Assembly: GCA_963920705.1 (NCBI GenBank)
Contig: OY987230.1
Location: 9,743,185-9,807,184 of the forward strand
Direction: 5' to 3'
Length of the DNA stretch: 64,000 nucleotides
Origin: Odiellus spinosus
Taxonomy: Eukaryota; Arthropoda; Arachnida; Opiliones; Phalangiidae
Position numbers and translations under genes: made by a program. A model generated the notes under the pieces. It saw only the letters and a program-made list of their open reading frames with translations, made no database searches and was not told the origin of the DNA. Positions 1 through 12,365 of the stretch are shown here, in pieces (position 1 is the stretch's first letter; each line of letters starts with the position of its first letter).

Positions 1-1020
1 ACTTAAACGCCAATGCTTATTGTTTAACGGAGTTTATATTTAACTAAAAAAATAGGATAAAATTAAAAATAAAACTTTTTCAGCCAATAGCATTCATTTA
101 AATCCTGACTCAAAAAAAAAAAAAAAAAAAAAGAAGCGGATGTAGTCACTGATTTTTCAGGTCTTTTTCAGCCTCTTGGGTACATTTTTTTTTTTTTTTT
201 TTTTTTTGGTAATTCCTTCCATCGTTCTTTTTGTTATTAAAAGGGGGTCCTCACACCCTTCAAAACGATTTGGTAATTGAGTGTCCCGATGCGAGTAGTT
301 GAGAGAGACGGACGGGGTATGAAATAGAAAGAAGCATACACTCGTAAGGATGATAAGCCAAAATCCATTCTCCTTTATAGCCTAGACATCAACTAAGATT
401 TTTTATACACATTTTACGAGGCCCTTCTTTTTCCGGGAGAAGAAGTCAGAGACAGAGAGCGAGAGAGAAAGATCGAGAGAGAATGTGGGTTGTGGAAGGG
501 CTTGTATTATTATTATTATTCTTCATTCTTTGATGAAACGCATTAGGCTTCTCTGCTGAATATCTTTCAGCGTTCAAATTGGAAGGCTTCTAAATCTCCG
601 TATTTCCCATAATAAGGATCTTCTATATATGATTTTATTAAGGAGTAATTTTACAAAATCACCGTATACTGGCAAAATTTTACGTTTCAAGGGTAATATG
701 TGAAAATAATAAAAAGAATATGTAAATTTATTTTAATTAAAATATATTTTATTTACGAGACCGATACTTCATGGTTTAAATCTCAAAAATCTTTTTTATT
801 ATTAATTAAAAGACGGTTATTAATGACGTTTATTAGAATTTTAATTTGTCGGGAGCTTTTGGGGATCTTTCGAGCACACACACGTTCCTTTAAAAGTTTT
901 TTGATTTTTAAACCTTATATAATCGGGATTGTAAATAAAAGGTATTTAAATTTAATATTGAAAATTAATTTTAAATAATAAACGATTCAGTAACTTGAAT
1001 TATTTAGTAATGTCATAAGT
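1..1020. other. AT-rich non-coding DNA with long A and T tracts
   Basis: I see no supported gene. An uninterrupted A tract (112-133) and a T tract (185-207) lie about 50 bp apart in opposite sense, so they could pair as a hairpin. The only open frame (700-978) is AT-driven, low in complexity and lacks recognisable protein features. A purine-rich GAGA block is listed separately. Confidence 0.5.
439..485 (+). promoter_or_regulatory. GAGA-rich purine block
   Basis: The stretch consists of repeated GAGA and GAGAGA units broken by AGC and ATC steps. In insects such clusters are typical binding sites of GAGA-factor (Trl-type) proteins at promoters or enhancers. No TATA box, initiator or coding exon can be tied to it here, so function is inference only. 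It could equally be simple-sequence DNA. Confidence 0.25.
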
Positions 1021-3600
1021 TTTATAATAGATAAAAGTATGATAATTAATGAAAAAAAAACATGTTATGGTGTGTTTCGAAGAACAGCTCATTATATCCG
1101 CCAAAACAACTTGTTTAGAGTCAAAATCGATCCCCAAGCGCCAAATTTCGTATTTATCTATGGGACTAGGCTTAAAACTTTACCCTTTATAACCAGAAGA
1201 AGCCACACCTCTTACGCTCGTAAACTTTCTAAAGACAATGGTGTTACCACCATAAGGTGTGGCTTATTGGTTTTATTCAATGTTGCCCTAGATGATGATC
1301 GCCATGTTTTAAAGGGATACTAGAGTCTGGAAAGAAGTTATTTTTACTCGATTTAGACTGATATAATATCCCTAAAACATTATCAAAACTCGGTTAGTTA
1401 GCCAAAAGCTTTGTGGTAATTAGCGGCTGTCATAATTGCAAAATAAGGCTAGACGAAATTTCAGATTTATTTCAGGACTCAATTGATGATGCAAATGAGA
1501 ATATGAGAGTGCTATGAGAGTGTTTTGGGTAAATAAGTTTTCCCGAGAATATTTGCAGTCTAAAATTTCTTCGAAATGGATTTAGGCATAGTGATTCTAT
1601 TTCACGACTTTGTTAATTAACTGTAAATTACCGCGAAACCTTTGAAATGGTTTTTAGACCATTTTAACAGTCCAAATGAATTAAAAATAACCAGTTATCC
1701 GAGTTAAGTATCCCTTTAAATAAAATATTCGTATTAAAATGACCCATAGAACCCACAGTAGCTCGGTCTTACCACCATTTTCGAAACACCCTGTATACAC
1801 ACATAAAATTCTGATATGAAACCAGTAACTTTATGTAATTTTAAAACGCCCCTGAAATATTCTCGTTGCAAAAATTTCAGGTTTTTTTCTCAATTTTCTC
1901 AATATGATATATCGATATTTCTTACAAAAAGTTCTCGCGAGATATTGAAGAAATAAAAAATGCTGTCATAATAATTTGTTTCTTAGCGCCTTGAATTTAA
2001 TCTCGGGCAAATCGAGATAGATGCAAAATAAGACGCCGACAACGTTTAAACTATATTAGAAAACATAACGTCAATTAAGAATTTAAAGAAATAAAAAATT
2101 GAAACCTTCAAAATAAAAAAAAAATAAATAAAATAAAATAAAAATGAGAGAGGAGAAATCTCATATCTTGAAGGTCCTCTCTATATTATAATGGCAGTTC
2201 TTTGCTTTTAAATGGATTCGGGTACTAAGGGGCAAAATAATATTCGGTACCGTATACGTAGCGCTGCTCTTATTAATGGACATTCACACGCATATACTGT
2301 TCGATTCTCCGTTTTTAGTTACCCTTACAAGTTAGTAAAGCTTAAGCAGCGTTCACTCTAGAGATTTTTTAACCGTTTCCAAACCGTTTCGAATGTTTAA
2401 ATCAACTTTTCAAGCTAGTTATTTTATATTTTAACCCTGGATTCACTTTTTGCAACTTGTAACTTTGGCCGCGTTTTTAATTAACAACTTGACTTCGGCC
2501 GCGAAAGCTAGTAGTCTCGTCGTGTAACTATCGTGGCCCGACGGACCATCTTGTTCAATTGGATTACTCCCTGAGCATTCAGAGCAGCCCAAAGAAAAAG
2601 GTCATAAGCTTTACAATTGCCCCGCGGGTGCCAAAGCGAAAAACCAGTCGTTGTGTTTGAGTAACTACAGTGGTCCAAGAAACATCTTGTTTACAAAGGT
2701 CTATAGATTATATTTTTCACTTTTTCGTCTCTAAATCTCTCCCAAATCGCGATATCTCCCACATAAAATTAAATTCCACAAAATCTCGTTTTAAAATCCA
2801 CAAATCGGTTCCATAATCATTTTTGGAAATCCAAAATCTCTCGTATGATCAGGAATTCATAAATAAAGGGATATTTGGCTTAAGTGAGTTAGTCCACGAC
2901 CCTATTCTATGGGATTAAGGTAGAAAAGAGTTGGCGGGTCCTATTTCTCTTGGGCAAAACCGGGTCGTAGCCAAGGCAACCAAATATGTTTATTTTCACT
3001 CGGGAACGTCAGTTCAAGAGAGCCAATAGGATATTTTAAAGTTATGATAGGCTTTGAGAGGTGGAGCTCTTCTTTTGTTCTTGTAATCAAGAACTAATCA
3101 TGAACATGTGAAAGAGCATTTATAATATATCAGAATAAAACTTTTAAAAAGGGAATTTATAAGATATATAATAACGGAGAGGCAAGTCGTCCGGATATTT
3201 GGTTTATCTCGGCGACGTGCGAAAAAATTTTCCGTACAAATTCTGACGCGACGTCAATGTTTTAAAAATTATTAAATGTCAATTGAGTTTGGCGACGTGG
3301 AACCTAGCTGCCATCCTTCTTATGGTTCTCTTCTTTGGGACAAAACGGTTTTCTAATCACGCGGATTGTTGTTTTCGAAGACTTCGTAAGGAGAAACTGG
3401 GAGCCAATCCGGGAGGCCCAGGCCCTACGCGTTAACTGAAAGCCGCGAGAGCCTCGAATCTCTAGACAGAATTTCTTATTGCCCCTTATTGGGTTATAAT
3501 AATACTTTGGCCTATTTTCTAGATGACTATGAAAGCAAAACTAATAATAATGTCATTGCATAAGTAATCTATTAGATACAAGTAAGACACTTCCCAGTGT
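1021..3600. other. Gene-free stretch with fragments of dispersed repeats
   Basis: No coding exon could be supported. A local hairpin (AGCCACACC near 1201 against GGTGTGGCT near 1255) lies inside a 94-codon open frame with no recognisable domain. The motif TTCGAAACACCCTGTATA near 1779-1796 resembles terminal motifs common in insect repeats. Around 2339-2430 lies one half of the repeat family whose complete copy is at 17219-17400. Confidence 0.4.
2339..2430 (+). repeat. Half copy of the CGTTxACACT inverted-repeat family
   Basis: The segment begins GCAGCGTTCACTCTAGAG and continues with ACCGTTTCCAAACCGTTTCG and GAATGTTTAAATC. It matches, in order, the left half of the element at 17219-17400. The right-hand inverted terminus is missing, so it is a truncated copy. 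Confidence 0.5.
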
Positions 3601-3627
3601 TTCAATGCTATATTTCCAAAAGTGTCT

Positions 3628-3950
3628 CACTTCATTCCATAAAAGTAAACAACGCCCGTAGCTTCACTATCAGCAAATGTTCAGGTAAATGTACCGGCAG
3701 ATTCTGATTCGAGAATCGAGACACTCTTTGAAGAAATTCAGGAGTTGGGAGGGAAGACAATATAACCCGCCTAAATTCCGTCTCTCTGCCCCTGTTCAAA
3801 ACATCGAGGAAGAGTTCAAATCACTCGAGTCAGACAGGGGTGATAACCTTTTTGTCTATTTTTAAGTGACGGGCTAGTATGTTTAACTGGCCCTTTGCTG
3901 ACAGTATTAAGCTACGAGGCGTTGTTTACTTTTACGGAATAAAGTGATAG
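3628..3950. mobile_element. MITE-like element with ~40-bp terminal inverted repeats
   Basis: The left arm (3628-3664; core CCATAAAAGTAAACAACGCC) is matched in reverse complement by the right arm (3909-3950; core GGCGTTGTTTACTTTTACGG). About 245 bp of non-coding DNA lie between the arms, and no transposase frame is present. The structure is that of a non-autonomous DNA transposon. A much shorter relative is at 12296-12365. The superfamily cannot be assigned because no clear target-site duplication is visible. Confidence 0.7.
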
Positions 3951-6516
3951 ATTTTTGAAATTTCTCATAGATAATCCTACTGGTCTACTCTCAGAGTGCT
4001 CTGAATCTCATTGAAAACCTAATTGCTCTTGCCCTCGCTCGCTAAAGAGCATCGAGCAATCGAATGTAAAATTTGCAAAATATTACATCTCCCAAACAAA
4101 GTGCTCTTAACTAAAAAGTTGCCCCCTAGTACTCGATTTTCCCAGTGATGGAAAATATTTGCTCGACAATGATTTGACTAGCCCAGTGGAATATAAAACT
4201 TGCTCTCAGGGTGATTTCTATTGATCTATGAGCAAGGAGTGTAATTCGTTATTAGTCAAGGTGTGTTTCACTGTGATTCTGTGATAGTTAGACACACTTA
4301 GCCAGAATATAATGGGTCATTCAAAAATTGTCTCTTTCACCCTTAGCCAAATTTAAAATTGAAAAATAATAGAATTCAGTCACAAAATATTCGTTCCGAC
4401 ACTGGGGGCTGGTTGATTTGTCAGTTATTTTGCAAATTTTAGGTTAATGTGGATGTTAAAAGGTGTCTCACAAAGTTAGCAGATTCTGACCGATGGAATT
4501 CTTACACTAACTGCAGCCGGATTAATGTATGTTAAAACTCAACAAAGGTGTTTTTTAAGAATAAATTAGAAATTGGGCTTTCGGGGTCTCTTTAACGAGC
4601 AAATTTGACAAAAAAACAAGTTCGGTTACGGATAAAATGCTGTACTTGAGATTTTCATTAATTATCATATACTTTTATATATTGCGTTACTTATGGTGGT
4701 TGTATAAAAACTCCGTGATTGGAATATCCTATTGCCAATGATATTATTACGAAATGGTCATTTCTAACTAGCCTTATTTCTTTAAATTTTAATCCTCTAA
4801 GTTGCTCAATAATTCGAATTTTAGTCTCGGCACGATTTCGCAAAACGCTCAATCTTTTCGTTCCTCCTAGCTATAGTTAGAGTTCAAAGGTCTTACCGTT
4901 TGTGTTAGGCCTAATTCCCCAGATTAATGGTCATTTCTCATTTTCTCGTCTTTAAATGCGCCGTTATCTCGGATTAGGCTTAACACGACCTGTTTTGTAA
5001 AAGCGTATACGTGTGTATTAAAAATTACAAAGAAAGACCCACTGTTGATGAAATTGACGACGCACGCGCTAAGATGGATTACATACACGTATCATGGATT
5101 AATAAATAGCCCCCTAAAGGATGAACCTCATGCAGACGAAGAGCTCTTCAGTAAGAAAATCAACATATCTGTTCCTAAATTCCTTACATTTTTCTTATTT
5201 GCCCCCTTTTGACACCCAAACGAGTGCGGCAAAACCTAATTTTCTAATTTATTACTAGATTAAATTTATTTTGGGATTATTGAATGGCTTACATGATAAA
5301 AGGTAATTTTGTAAAGAACTGAAATAAATAATAAGAAGGTTTTTTTTTACTATAATTATTATAAGGCCTATTATTATATTATATTACCTTTTTTAGGTAT
5401 ATTATTATGCCACATAACTAATTAATATAAAAATTCGCTGATTTTTAATAAATTTTTTAAAGACCTTAATTTTTGACGGGAAATAGCTAGTTTTCTAACG
5501 ATCTTTCAGAAAACGCTATACTGAAATGGAGGCCCAAATTAGGTGTATCTGGGGCCTGTGGCAATTTGTTTAGCTTTGGGACTGTAAAGTTATAAAATGA
5601 GCAGCAAAGGAGCCCCATTTTGTGGGGCCCACCAAAAATCTGCGATTCCTCCCCCTTAATATGGCCCTGTTCCAATTCTCTTTGGTTCTCAAATTTGTGA
5701 CAACCTCACTTTAAAAAACTTAAAAAAATTGCGTGCACGATCGAAAATTACATACTTGTTACGTGTATATATCGTTGCCATAGCAACAACAACCTATTTA
5801 CAATAAAGGATTAAATGGTACGTGTTTTCAAATTATATATATATACAAAAGAGCTTGACCATCTGGATATACAGTAATAATCATACGTAGCTCTCGGTAA
5901 TAAAGATTTGACCCTTATTTAATGTTGAAACTTGGATATCGCGTTTTTGCGGGGAAAAAAAGAGGCGGAATAATTATTTTGGCGGGAAAAAAAAAAAAAA
6001 TTGTACGTAGGAAAAGGTTAAAAGATTACGTGGTTCGTTTTAATGATATACCTATCTTCAATTAGGGGGTGGACGTTGTCCCGCATTTTATATTTATATA
6101 TAAAGGTGGAATTATAAGGGTTAGATTCCTTGGAAACTGGCTTAAACGCGACTGGAATTCTCATAATGTACAAACCGGCTGTATAATATGTTAACCTTAA
6201 ATTCTAGAAAAAAAAAATTACCCGCCATTTATTTCCCGAAATTTTGAGAAATAAAGATAATTACTCTATAAAACAAATTACCGGTACGCGAAGCATCGAT
6301 GTACGATATTTTACAAGAACACGAATTAATTACGGGTATATCTTTCTACATTCAAGGATTTTGTTTAGATTGAGGTGGACAAATTCTTATTATACGCTAT
6401 AAAATATAACCAAGAATTTATTTAATTAATTTGAGAGAGAATAAATTCATTTAGGTGTTTTATTTTTTCTTTCATTCCTCAATTATAGTAGTAGTATAAA
6501 ATACATGATTCAACCC
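3951..6516. other. Gene-free AT-rich DNA
   Basis: I see no coding exon, RNA gene or clear repeat array here. The longest frame (5487-5675, minus) is short and featureless. Several A or T runs and TATATA stretches occur, for example near 5837-5850. Confidence 0.45.
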
Positions 6517-6900
6517 TTAAAGGGAGCTACCTAACAACAAGTTAGGTTGTTTAAATAGTAATAAATCCATCAGTTAAAAAAAATTACAAACAAATATTAA
6601 ACTAGAAATAATTTTAAAACATACCATCAAAATAGGCTTAGCTGGATTCATGGAGATATCTGGAACTCCCTGCATAAGGACTAGCGACCAATGACATTGA
6701 TCACGGATATCCTGCAGTCCCCATATAAGAGCCATCGATCAATATCATTGGTCGCTATCCTTATATGGTGAGTTCAGGTGATCTCCATGAATCCAGCTAA
6801 GCCTATTTCCGGTTAAGTTTTAATTTATTTCTAGTTTAATATTTGTTTGTAAATTTTTTTACTGGTGGATTAGGCCTTAAACGATAAGGAATCGATAAAA
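6517..6900. mobile_element. Palindromic MITE, family I, copy 1
   Basis: The element begins TTAAAGGGAG then CCTAACAACAAG. An inner inverted pair follows: ATAGGCTTAGCTGGATTCAT (from about 6632) and, in reverse, ATGAATCCAGCTAAGCCTAT (to about 6807). The right flank carries ACTGGTGGATTAGGCC and AAACGATAAGGAATCGATAA, which mirror the left flank of other copies. There is no coding capacity. Other copies are at 13488, 14878, 43012 and 55363. The right outer terminus is lost where the adjacent minisatellite starts. Confidence 0.75.
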
Positions 6901-6910
6901 TAGTTTACGC

Positions 6911-7066
6911 TTGGGTATTATAGGTCCAAAATGCCAAAATTAAGGGATATTTATAGGTCCAAAATGCCAAAATTGTGGGATATTTATAGGTCCAAAATGC
7001 CAAAATTATGGGATATTTATGGGTCCAAAAATGTAGAATTTATAGGATATTTATAGGTACAAAATT
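6911..7066 (+). repeat. 33-bp minisatellite, about 4.5 units
   Basis: The core TAGGTCCAAAATGCCAAAAT recurs at 6921, 6954 and 6987 with exact 33-bp spacing, then in degraded form at about 7020 and 7052. Units abut without spacers, so this is a tandem array. It directly adjoins the truncated end of the family I MITE. Confidence 0.85.
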
Positions 7067-7784
7067 ATGTGTTATTAGGTTAAATGTTAAAAATATCGAA
7101 ATATTTTAAATATATATTTCGATATTTTCAATATTTTGATATTTAATTTATATACTTGGACTAGTAGTAAATAATGTAGCGATGAACTAAACAATTTTAT
7201 AGTTAACTAACCTACATTTTCTTAATAATTTGAAAAGATCATGTACTTTCAGAAATTCAAATTGTTTCCAATATATTTATATCCGTTCAAATTCTTTGAA
7301 GTAAGATTTATCCTCATTGAGAGTTGTATACTTATAGAATCATCACGTAGCTGCACTTATGTAACTACTACGATTATTTTTTTCTTTCTAATCTGCACGT
7401 GTAATGCCATTATTAATTCCTTAGAACGAGTTCGACTCAAACTATGAAATAAATTCATTTTGTCACTTCTTTAAAATTATCATAAATTTCATATCAGGAG
7501 ATCAGGCGGATTTATAAAATTCCGGACTGGGCCTCAAATACACGCGAGTGCTATAAACTGGGCCTCTTCGAGTCTTGTTTAAAGATGCGTTCGACGTCAA
7601 TCGTTTAACAGATATCCCACGCGGAAGTTATTCTCCTGTTCAGTTTATAGGTTTTTTTTTTTTTTTAAAGGGATAGAATCACGTTATTATTGGCAAATTT
7701 TAAAATGTAGCGGGCAAACTTCGACGAGTTGCAGAATTAATATTTGATTAAATAGATCTTATTATAAAATAACCTTGAAACCGG
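7067..7784. other. Gene-free AT-rich DNA
   Basis: No gene is supported. A near-perfect palindrome of ATATTTCGATATTTT type lies at about 7095-7140. The 68-codon frame at 7241-7447 has no recognisable features and is most likely chance. Confidence 0.4.
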
Positions 7785-8057
7785 ATAAAAGCGCCCGTGT
7801 GTATTGAAGATGTTGCCTTTTACCAAGGTTGGTTCAAAGTATAGGATTTTCTATACTTCTGCCACCTTTGAAACTTATAAAAAAGAACCTTTAAATAGAA
7901 CCCGTTTCTACGGAAGATATTGCCTTTTTCAAGCTTGGGACGAAGTCAGAATTTATGTTATCGTCTATTGAACGCGTTAAATTTTAGCTTAAAATTTTCT
8001 AATGAAGATTATATAATATACCCTATATTTTGAAAATAAAAACGCAACCTTGTCAAA

Positions 8058-8516
8058 AGCCGTGTTCTCACTTGAGATTTTGAAACCGTTTGTAAATTTT
8101 TGGAGTCAACTGTAGAGATCTTTAATCAAAATAAAATATATATATAATAATCATTGGTTTAAAAAGTTAATTTGAATATTTAAACTAGTTTGAAAACGGT
8201 TTCTAAAGCTACGGTCACACTAGAATTTCTTAATCGATTTGAAACGGTAAAATCAAACCGATATTCAAATCGCTAGGAATCGTTTTAAGCGTCACGTGTT
8301 CACGCATTATTTTATAAATCGATTTATTGTAGCTTCATCTATAGGTAGTTGAAACCGAATCGGTACGAAACTGGTTCCCGAAGCAATTTCGAGAAATCGA
8401 ATCAAATCGATTAGAGAAAAGACGTCTTGCTTTGCGGCGGAACGTTTTGAAACTGATTAAATCGATTCCAAGGCCTAGTAATGAACGCGACTAATGTCTC
8501 TAATGTGAACGTAGCT
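8058..8516. mobile_element. Two adjoining copies of the CGTTxACACT family
   Basis: The first copy runs from about 8058 (GTGTTCTCACTTGAGATTTT) to 8210. The second starts AGCTACGGTCACACTAG at 8207 and ends with the inverse TAATGTGAACGTAGCT at 8516. Both contain the AAACCGTTT / AAACGGTTT blocks seen in the complete element at 17219-17400. They sit inside the larger foldback structure. Confidence 0.55.
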
Positions 8517-8579
8517 AAATTGATCTCGCGACAAACTATCGAATTTAATCTTTAGAAATTGAAAAAATTATCGAGACTG

Positions 8580-8873
8580 GTGACGTTGTTTTAATGTGCT
8601 CCTATTGAATATCGAAAGAAATCGGTTTACCCGGAAAAATCTTATATTTTGGTCAAAAATGGACCAAATTGGGAAATTTCAACATAGATTATAATGAAAT
8701 AACGTGAATTCAAGAAAAATTAACCAAAATTTAAAATTTCATTAGTCCATTTTTTGTTGAATTCGGGATATTTCCAATTTGGACCATTTTTGATCAAATT
8801 TAAAACATTTTTCCGTTGGGTAAGTCGATTTCTTTCGTTATACATTGAAATTAAAAAAGTAAAACCGACGTCA
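8580..8873. mobile_element. Hairpin MITE, family II
   Basis: The left arm has GACGTTGTTTTAATGTGCTC, CGAAAGAAATCGGTTTACCC and GGTCAAAAATGGACCAAATT. The right arm holds the reverse complement of this series, ending GTAAAACCGACGTCACG. The centre is an AT-rich loop. A second copy lies in a Plp intron at 44236-44516. Confidence 0.65.
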
Positions 8874-9165
8874 CGTGTACGTAAGAAACAACCTAACTAT
8901 TAAATTCGTGAGCTTGGCGCGAAATCAATTTGAAAAGGGCCGAATCGAGTCAAATTTAAGAAATCGGGTCTACTTTATGATTTTAAGTGAATAGTTGATA
9001 TTATAAAACTTCACTGCCTTCCATAGAAACAGGTTCTATTTAAGTGCTCTCTTGGGCAAACTTGGTTGGCAAAAGTATAGATAATCCTACACTTCGACCC
9101 AACCTTGAAAAAAGGCAACATTTTCAATAGAAACAGATGCTTTTTAACGACTCTTTTTGCTGTTT

Positions 9166-10272
9166 CCAAGGCTATTGTAATATCAATTAAAATTGTGCTT
9201 TGCGGAAAAATTTAGAAACTTTTGCCATTTGCAACACTACACAACATTTTGATCAGATCGTGGTACTATCCCTTTAACTAATATTTTGTATCTCTATATG
9301 ATTTAACATTGCGTATTCATCCGCTTTACTAAATCACTTGTATGCAAACTAATATAAAACAAGATTTTATGAGAACCCTCTAGAAATCTAGCTTTTTCGC
9401 TTATTAATCATTTCCACGCGTATATAATTCGCTAATAAAAGGGGGAAATTTACTTTCGGGGCCTCAAACGAGAGACAACTTATCAATTTAGCAATAACTT
9501 AGATTGATAAAGGGTCCATTTCGGTAAATTTTGCGGCCTCACGTGGTGGAGAGGGAGGCCGGGTATGTATATACATTTGCTTTTGACCTCTCTTTTAACC
9601 ATAGGTAATTCTAACCTGTGTTACCCGTATATTAAGATTGTATAAGTTAAATATTTAAAGGAATTTAAAAGATTACGTTTTTAAAGTGTAAGCAAAACTA
9701 CTTTTTCCTTATACGGTTTAATATCGTGTAACGATACGCCTTATATATTTCTTCTATATAGATTTTAAACCTCTTAAATACTAAAGTATATAATCCCGTT
9801 CTTTATAGTTAAATGTGTTGAGTTTAAAGGATAAGTATCGCGAGTTAAAATTACCTTTTTAGTCATGTAGTTCAGATTGTTATATACCCAATTGATCGAC
9901 ATTAAATTTAAAAGATCGATATGCTTAAATAAGGTTAGGTTAGTTTTTTAACACAATCTATCATTTGGAAGTCGATACCATTTCGACCAAAATCATTAAT
10001 ATTCATTTTTGAATAATCAACTTTTTAAGCTATAGTATTTCGCGGTCTTGAAACGACTTAAAAGATAGTCCACGACCATTTGTATTTGTCTCGATAATGG
10101 GACACTCAACCCCCAATATATATGGCATCCCTCTCACGGTAGATTTTACGCTCCAGGCCTCCTGCTCGACCAACGACCACCCGCAGGCTACGCCAGAAAT
10201 TATTCGTATAGTAATTTCCACCTGGATTTTTCTAAACGCACTATACGCTCAATTTTTTATTAAAAATCCTAT
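9166..10272. other. Gene-free AT-rich DNA
   Basis: I see no supported gene. The overlapping frames at 10030-10294 lie on opposite strands of the same segment, are about 63-65 codons long and match nothing I recognise. Confidence 0.4.
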
Positions 10273-10619
10273 CAAGGTTCGAACAAAAGTTTAGAAATTA
10301 ATTTTCCTGACTTTTTCCAGGTTTTCCCTGACCATTTCTAAATAATTTTCCTGACCAATTATCTTACGGGCGAGGTCTTGGAAATTTCAAATTTTATTTG
10401 ACATAGTTCATAAATCAGGGTCGATTGAGAAAAAAAAATTTAAGCAAATATTTTCAGTTTATTTTATATAATTAATTTGTCAACCAATCATGTACCAAAA
10501 TATTTAATTTCACTGATCATTTGGGCTCATTTTCAAATTCCCTGACTTTTCCCTGACCTTTACGGACAATTTTCTAATTCCCTGACTTTTCTAGGTTTTC
10601 CAGGTCGTGTACGAACCCT
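10273..10619. mobile_element. MITE with AGGTTCG termini and CCTGACTTTTCCAGG repeats
   Basis: The left end (AAGGTTCGAAC) and right end (GTACGAACCCTT) are inverted. Between them the words CCCTGACTTTTC, TTCCAGG and CCTGACC recur several times. The same words fill the element at 13881-14242 and short fragments at about 13391-13480 and 38735-38790. There is no coding potential. Confidence 0.6.
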
Positions 10620-12295
10620 TTCTATAGCTTTGTACATGTACGTACTGACCAATAAACACCGGCGATTTTTTTTTAATTACCGAGACGCTAAGTTAAAAAA
10701 GAGCCAGGGGCTCAAAAGCTGCTTTTAAGATTGAACTTTTAAATAAAGTTTTAAATTTTTCCATGTGAAAATTTTTCATTTTAATTTTACTCGTTATACC
10801 GAAGTTTATTGGAAAGGTCTTTCTCACCTATTCAGAAAGAAAATATTGCTCTATCCACGACGCGCGCATGCTCCTAGAGAAATAATGTCAGACTCTCATC
10901 CCTTTTAGAGCGACTCTGAGCGAGAGAGAAAAGACCATGTTTCTACTTGTGCTATTCCCTCTCAATAGAACCCCCATGATATTTAGGAAGACCGATTGAG
11001 AGAAATTCTTTGAATTATTCAGCGAGACATACCTTGTTCGACGTATTTTTGATCAATCTTTTAAATTGTTATCAGTAACCAGTTATTTCCTAGATAACGC
11101 GCTCGTTTTTTATCACGAGTTAAATAGTGATCCCAATCTCGTAAATCACGCTACTTTCTAGTCACGGCAGCCATCCAAGAGGTTTTCTTGATTCTTGAAG
11201 CGAATTACATTGGGTTCTCTAGAGCGATGAAATCACTGAGCGAGTGAGACCATTATCGAGCAACTTTTTTAATGCTCCTCTGAGAAAATCGAGCGCTTTC
11301 AGGGGGGGATCTTTTTGTTCTGTCTTTTACAAGAAAGCAACCGAAAAAGAGCACTTTTTTAACCGATTTTACTGGGGGATACAATCTCTTTCCAATTATA
11401 CATTCCACTGCTCGATGCAGAGACATGCACGGGCCGATGTCAAAGGCACAGTAGCTTATAAAACTGATTAGCTTCTTATTAGTTACTATACTTTAGCCTG
11501 CACTGTTTGCCGCCAGATGATGTTTACAAAAAAATCATTTCTTGTTGTTTATTGAGGTAATAATCCTAAATGCTAGCGAGTTAAATATTTTATATGAAAC
11601 TTTACCTTTAAAGGAATATAGCGTTCCAATTTTTATCCGTAGAAAACAATACGCATTCATTTAAGAACCTTTTGCAAAAACTATTCCGTATAACGAAAGG
11701 TGCTAGAATGGAATCAATGTTAAACCATCATAGATATTAAAATTACAAAATTGCAAACTATACTTGAACATTTTGCGTGTTTTGTAATATTGTATATGAG
11801 CGGAAAAAATTGCATTCTTTCGAGAGCACGAGAGATTTAGCCCCTTTAGCTATAGGTAATTGGGTCTATCCAATTCATTTTTTTTTTTTTTTTAATTTCT
11901 TTTTCATTCAAGGAGCTTTTTTTTTTTTTTAAGATTATTATTATGGAAAAGTGATTTAACCAATTTCACGTCAAAGACAACATCTTAATTGGACATGGAG
12001 GGGAGTGACCAATAATTTACGTGTCCAAGGGGCTGATGCAATTTTTTTGTTTCAATCATTATATAAGTTATAGTTTTTGCAATGTTTATAGTACAGGAAA
12101 GAATTAGGTGAACTTAAAATTTTGGCAAGTTTTTGGGTTTCGAATAATATAAGAAAAGTATTTAACTCGCTGAACATTTATGCTCGGTTGCAGCCTTGAA
12201 AAGGATCTACATGACGCAGGGAGCAACATTTTCTAGCTAAGACTTGTCTGCCAACACCCCTTGAACAAGATAGAAATATATTTTACCAAAAATCT
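10620..12295. other. Gene-free stretch, somewhat less AT-rich in the middle
   Basis: The segment around 10,820-11,470 is richer in mixed sequence (GCGCGCATGC, GAGCGAGAGAGAAAAG) and contains a 75-codon frame (11244-11471) with no recognisable domain. It might be regulatory DNA, but nothing decides this. T tracts occur at about 11879-11894 and 11921-11932. Confidence 0.35.
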
Positions 12296-12365
12296 ATCAC
12301 TTATTCCATAAAAGTAAACATCGCCCCTAAAAGGTACGGGGCGTTGTTTAGTTTTATGGACTTTT
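12296..12365. mobile_element. Short relative of the 3628-3950 MITE
   Basis: TCACTTATTCCATAAAAGTA, AACATCGCCCC, a tiny loop, then GGGGCGTTGTTTAGTTTTAT form a compact hairpin. It has the same terminal sequence as the element at 3628-3950 but almost no interior, as expected of an internal deletion derivative. Confidence 0.6.

Larger units (their letters stand above)
7785..9165. mobile_element. Large foldback structure with nested elements
   Basis: The left arm (about 7797-7925) contains GATGTTGCCTTTTACCAAGG, a stretch reading tataggattttctatactt, and TAAATAGAACCCGTTTCTA. The reverse complement of the right arm (about 9010-9150) carries the same blocks in the same order: AATGTTGCCTTTTTTCAAGG, tgtaggattatctatactt, TAAATAGAACCTGTTTCTA. 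The arms enclose about 1.1 kb that itself contains two smaller inverted-repeat elements. A second partial arm copy (about 7914-7950) follows the left arm. No transposase frame is visible. Confidence 0.65.

Noticed and set aside
1039..1323. 94-codon plus-strand frame, and a weak TTCGAAACACC / GGTGTGTTTCGAA inverted match with about 1780-1798
   Set aside because: The frame includes a hairpin repeat and matches nothing I know. The inverted match is only about 14 bases, too short to call an element.
6911..7066. CRISPR-like spacing of a 20-bp word
   Set aside because: The whole 33-bp unit is repeated, so it is a minisatellite.
10273..10290. GGTTCGAAC word resembling a tRNA B box
   Set aside because: There is no matching A box or cloverleaf, and the word is the end of an inverted-repeat element.
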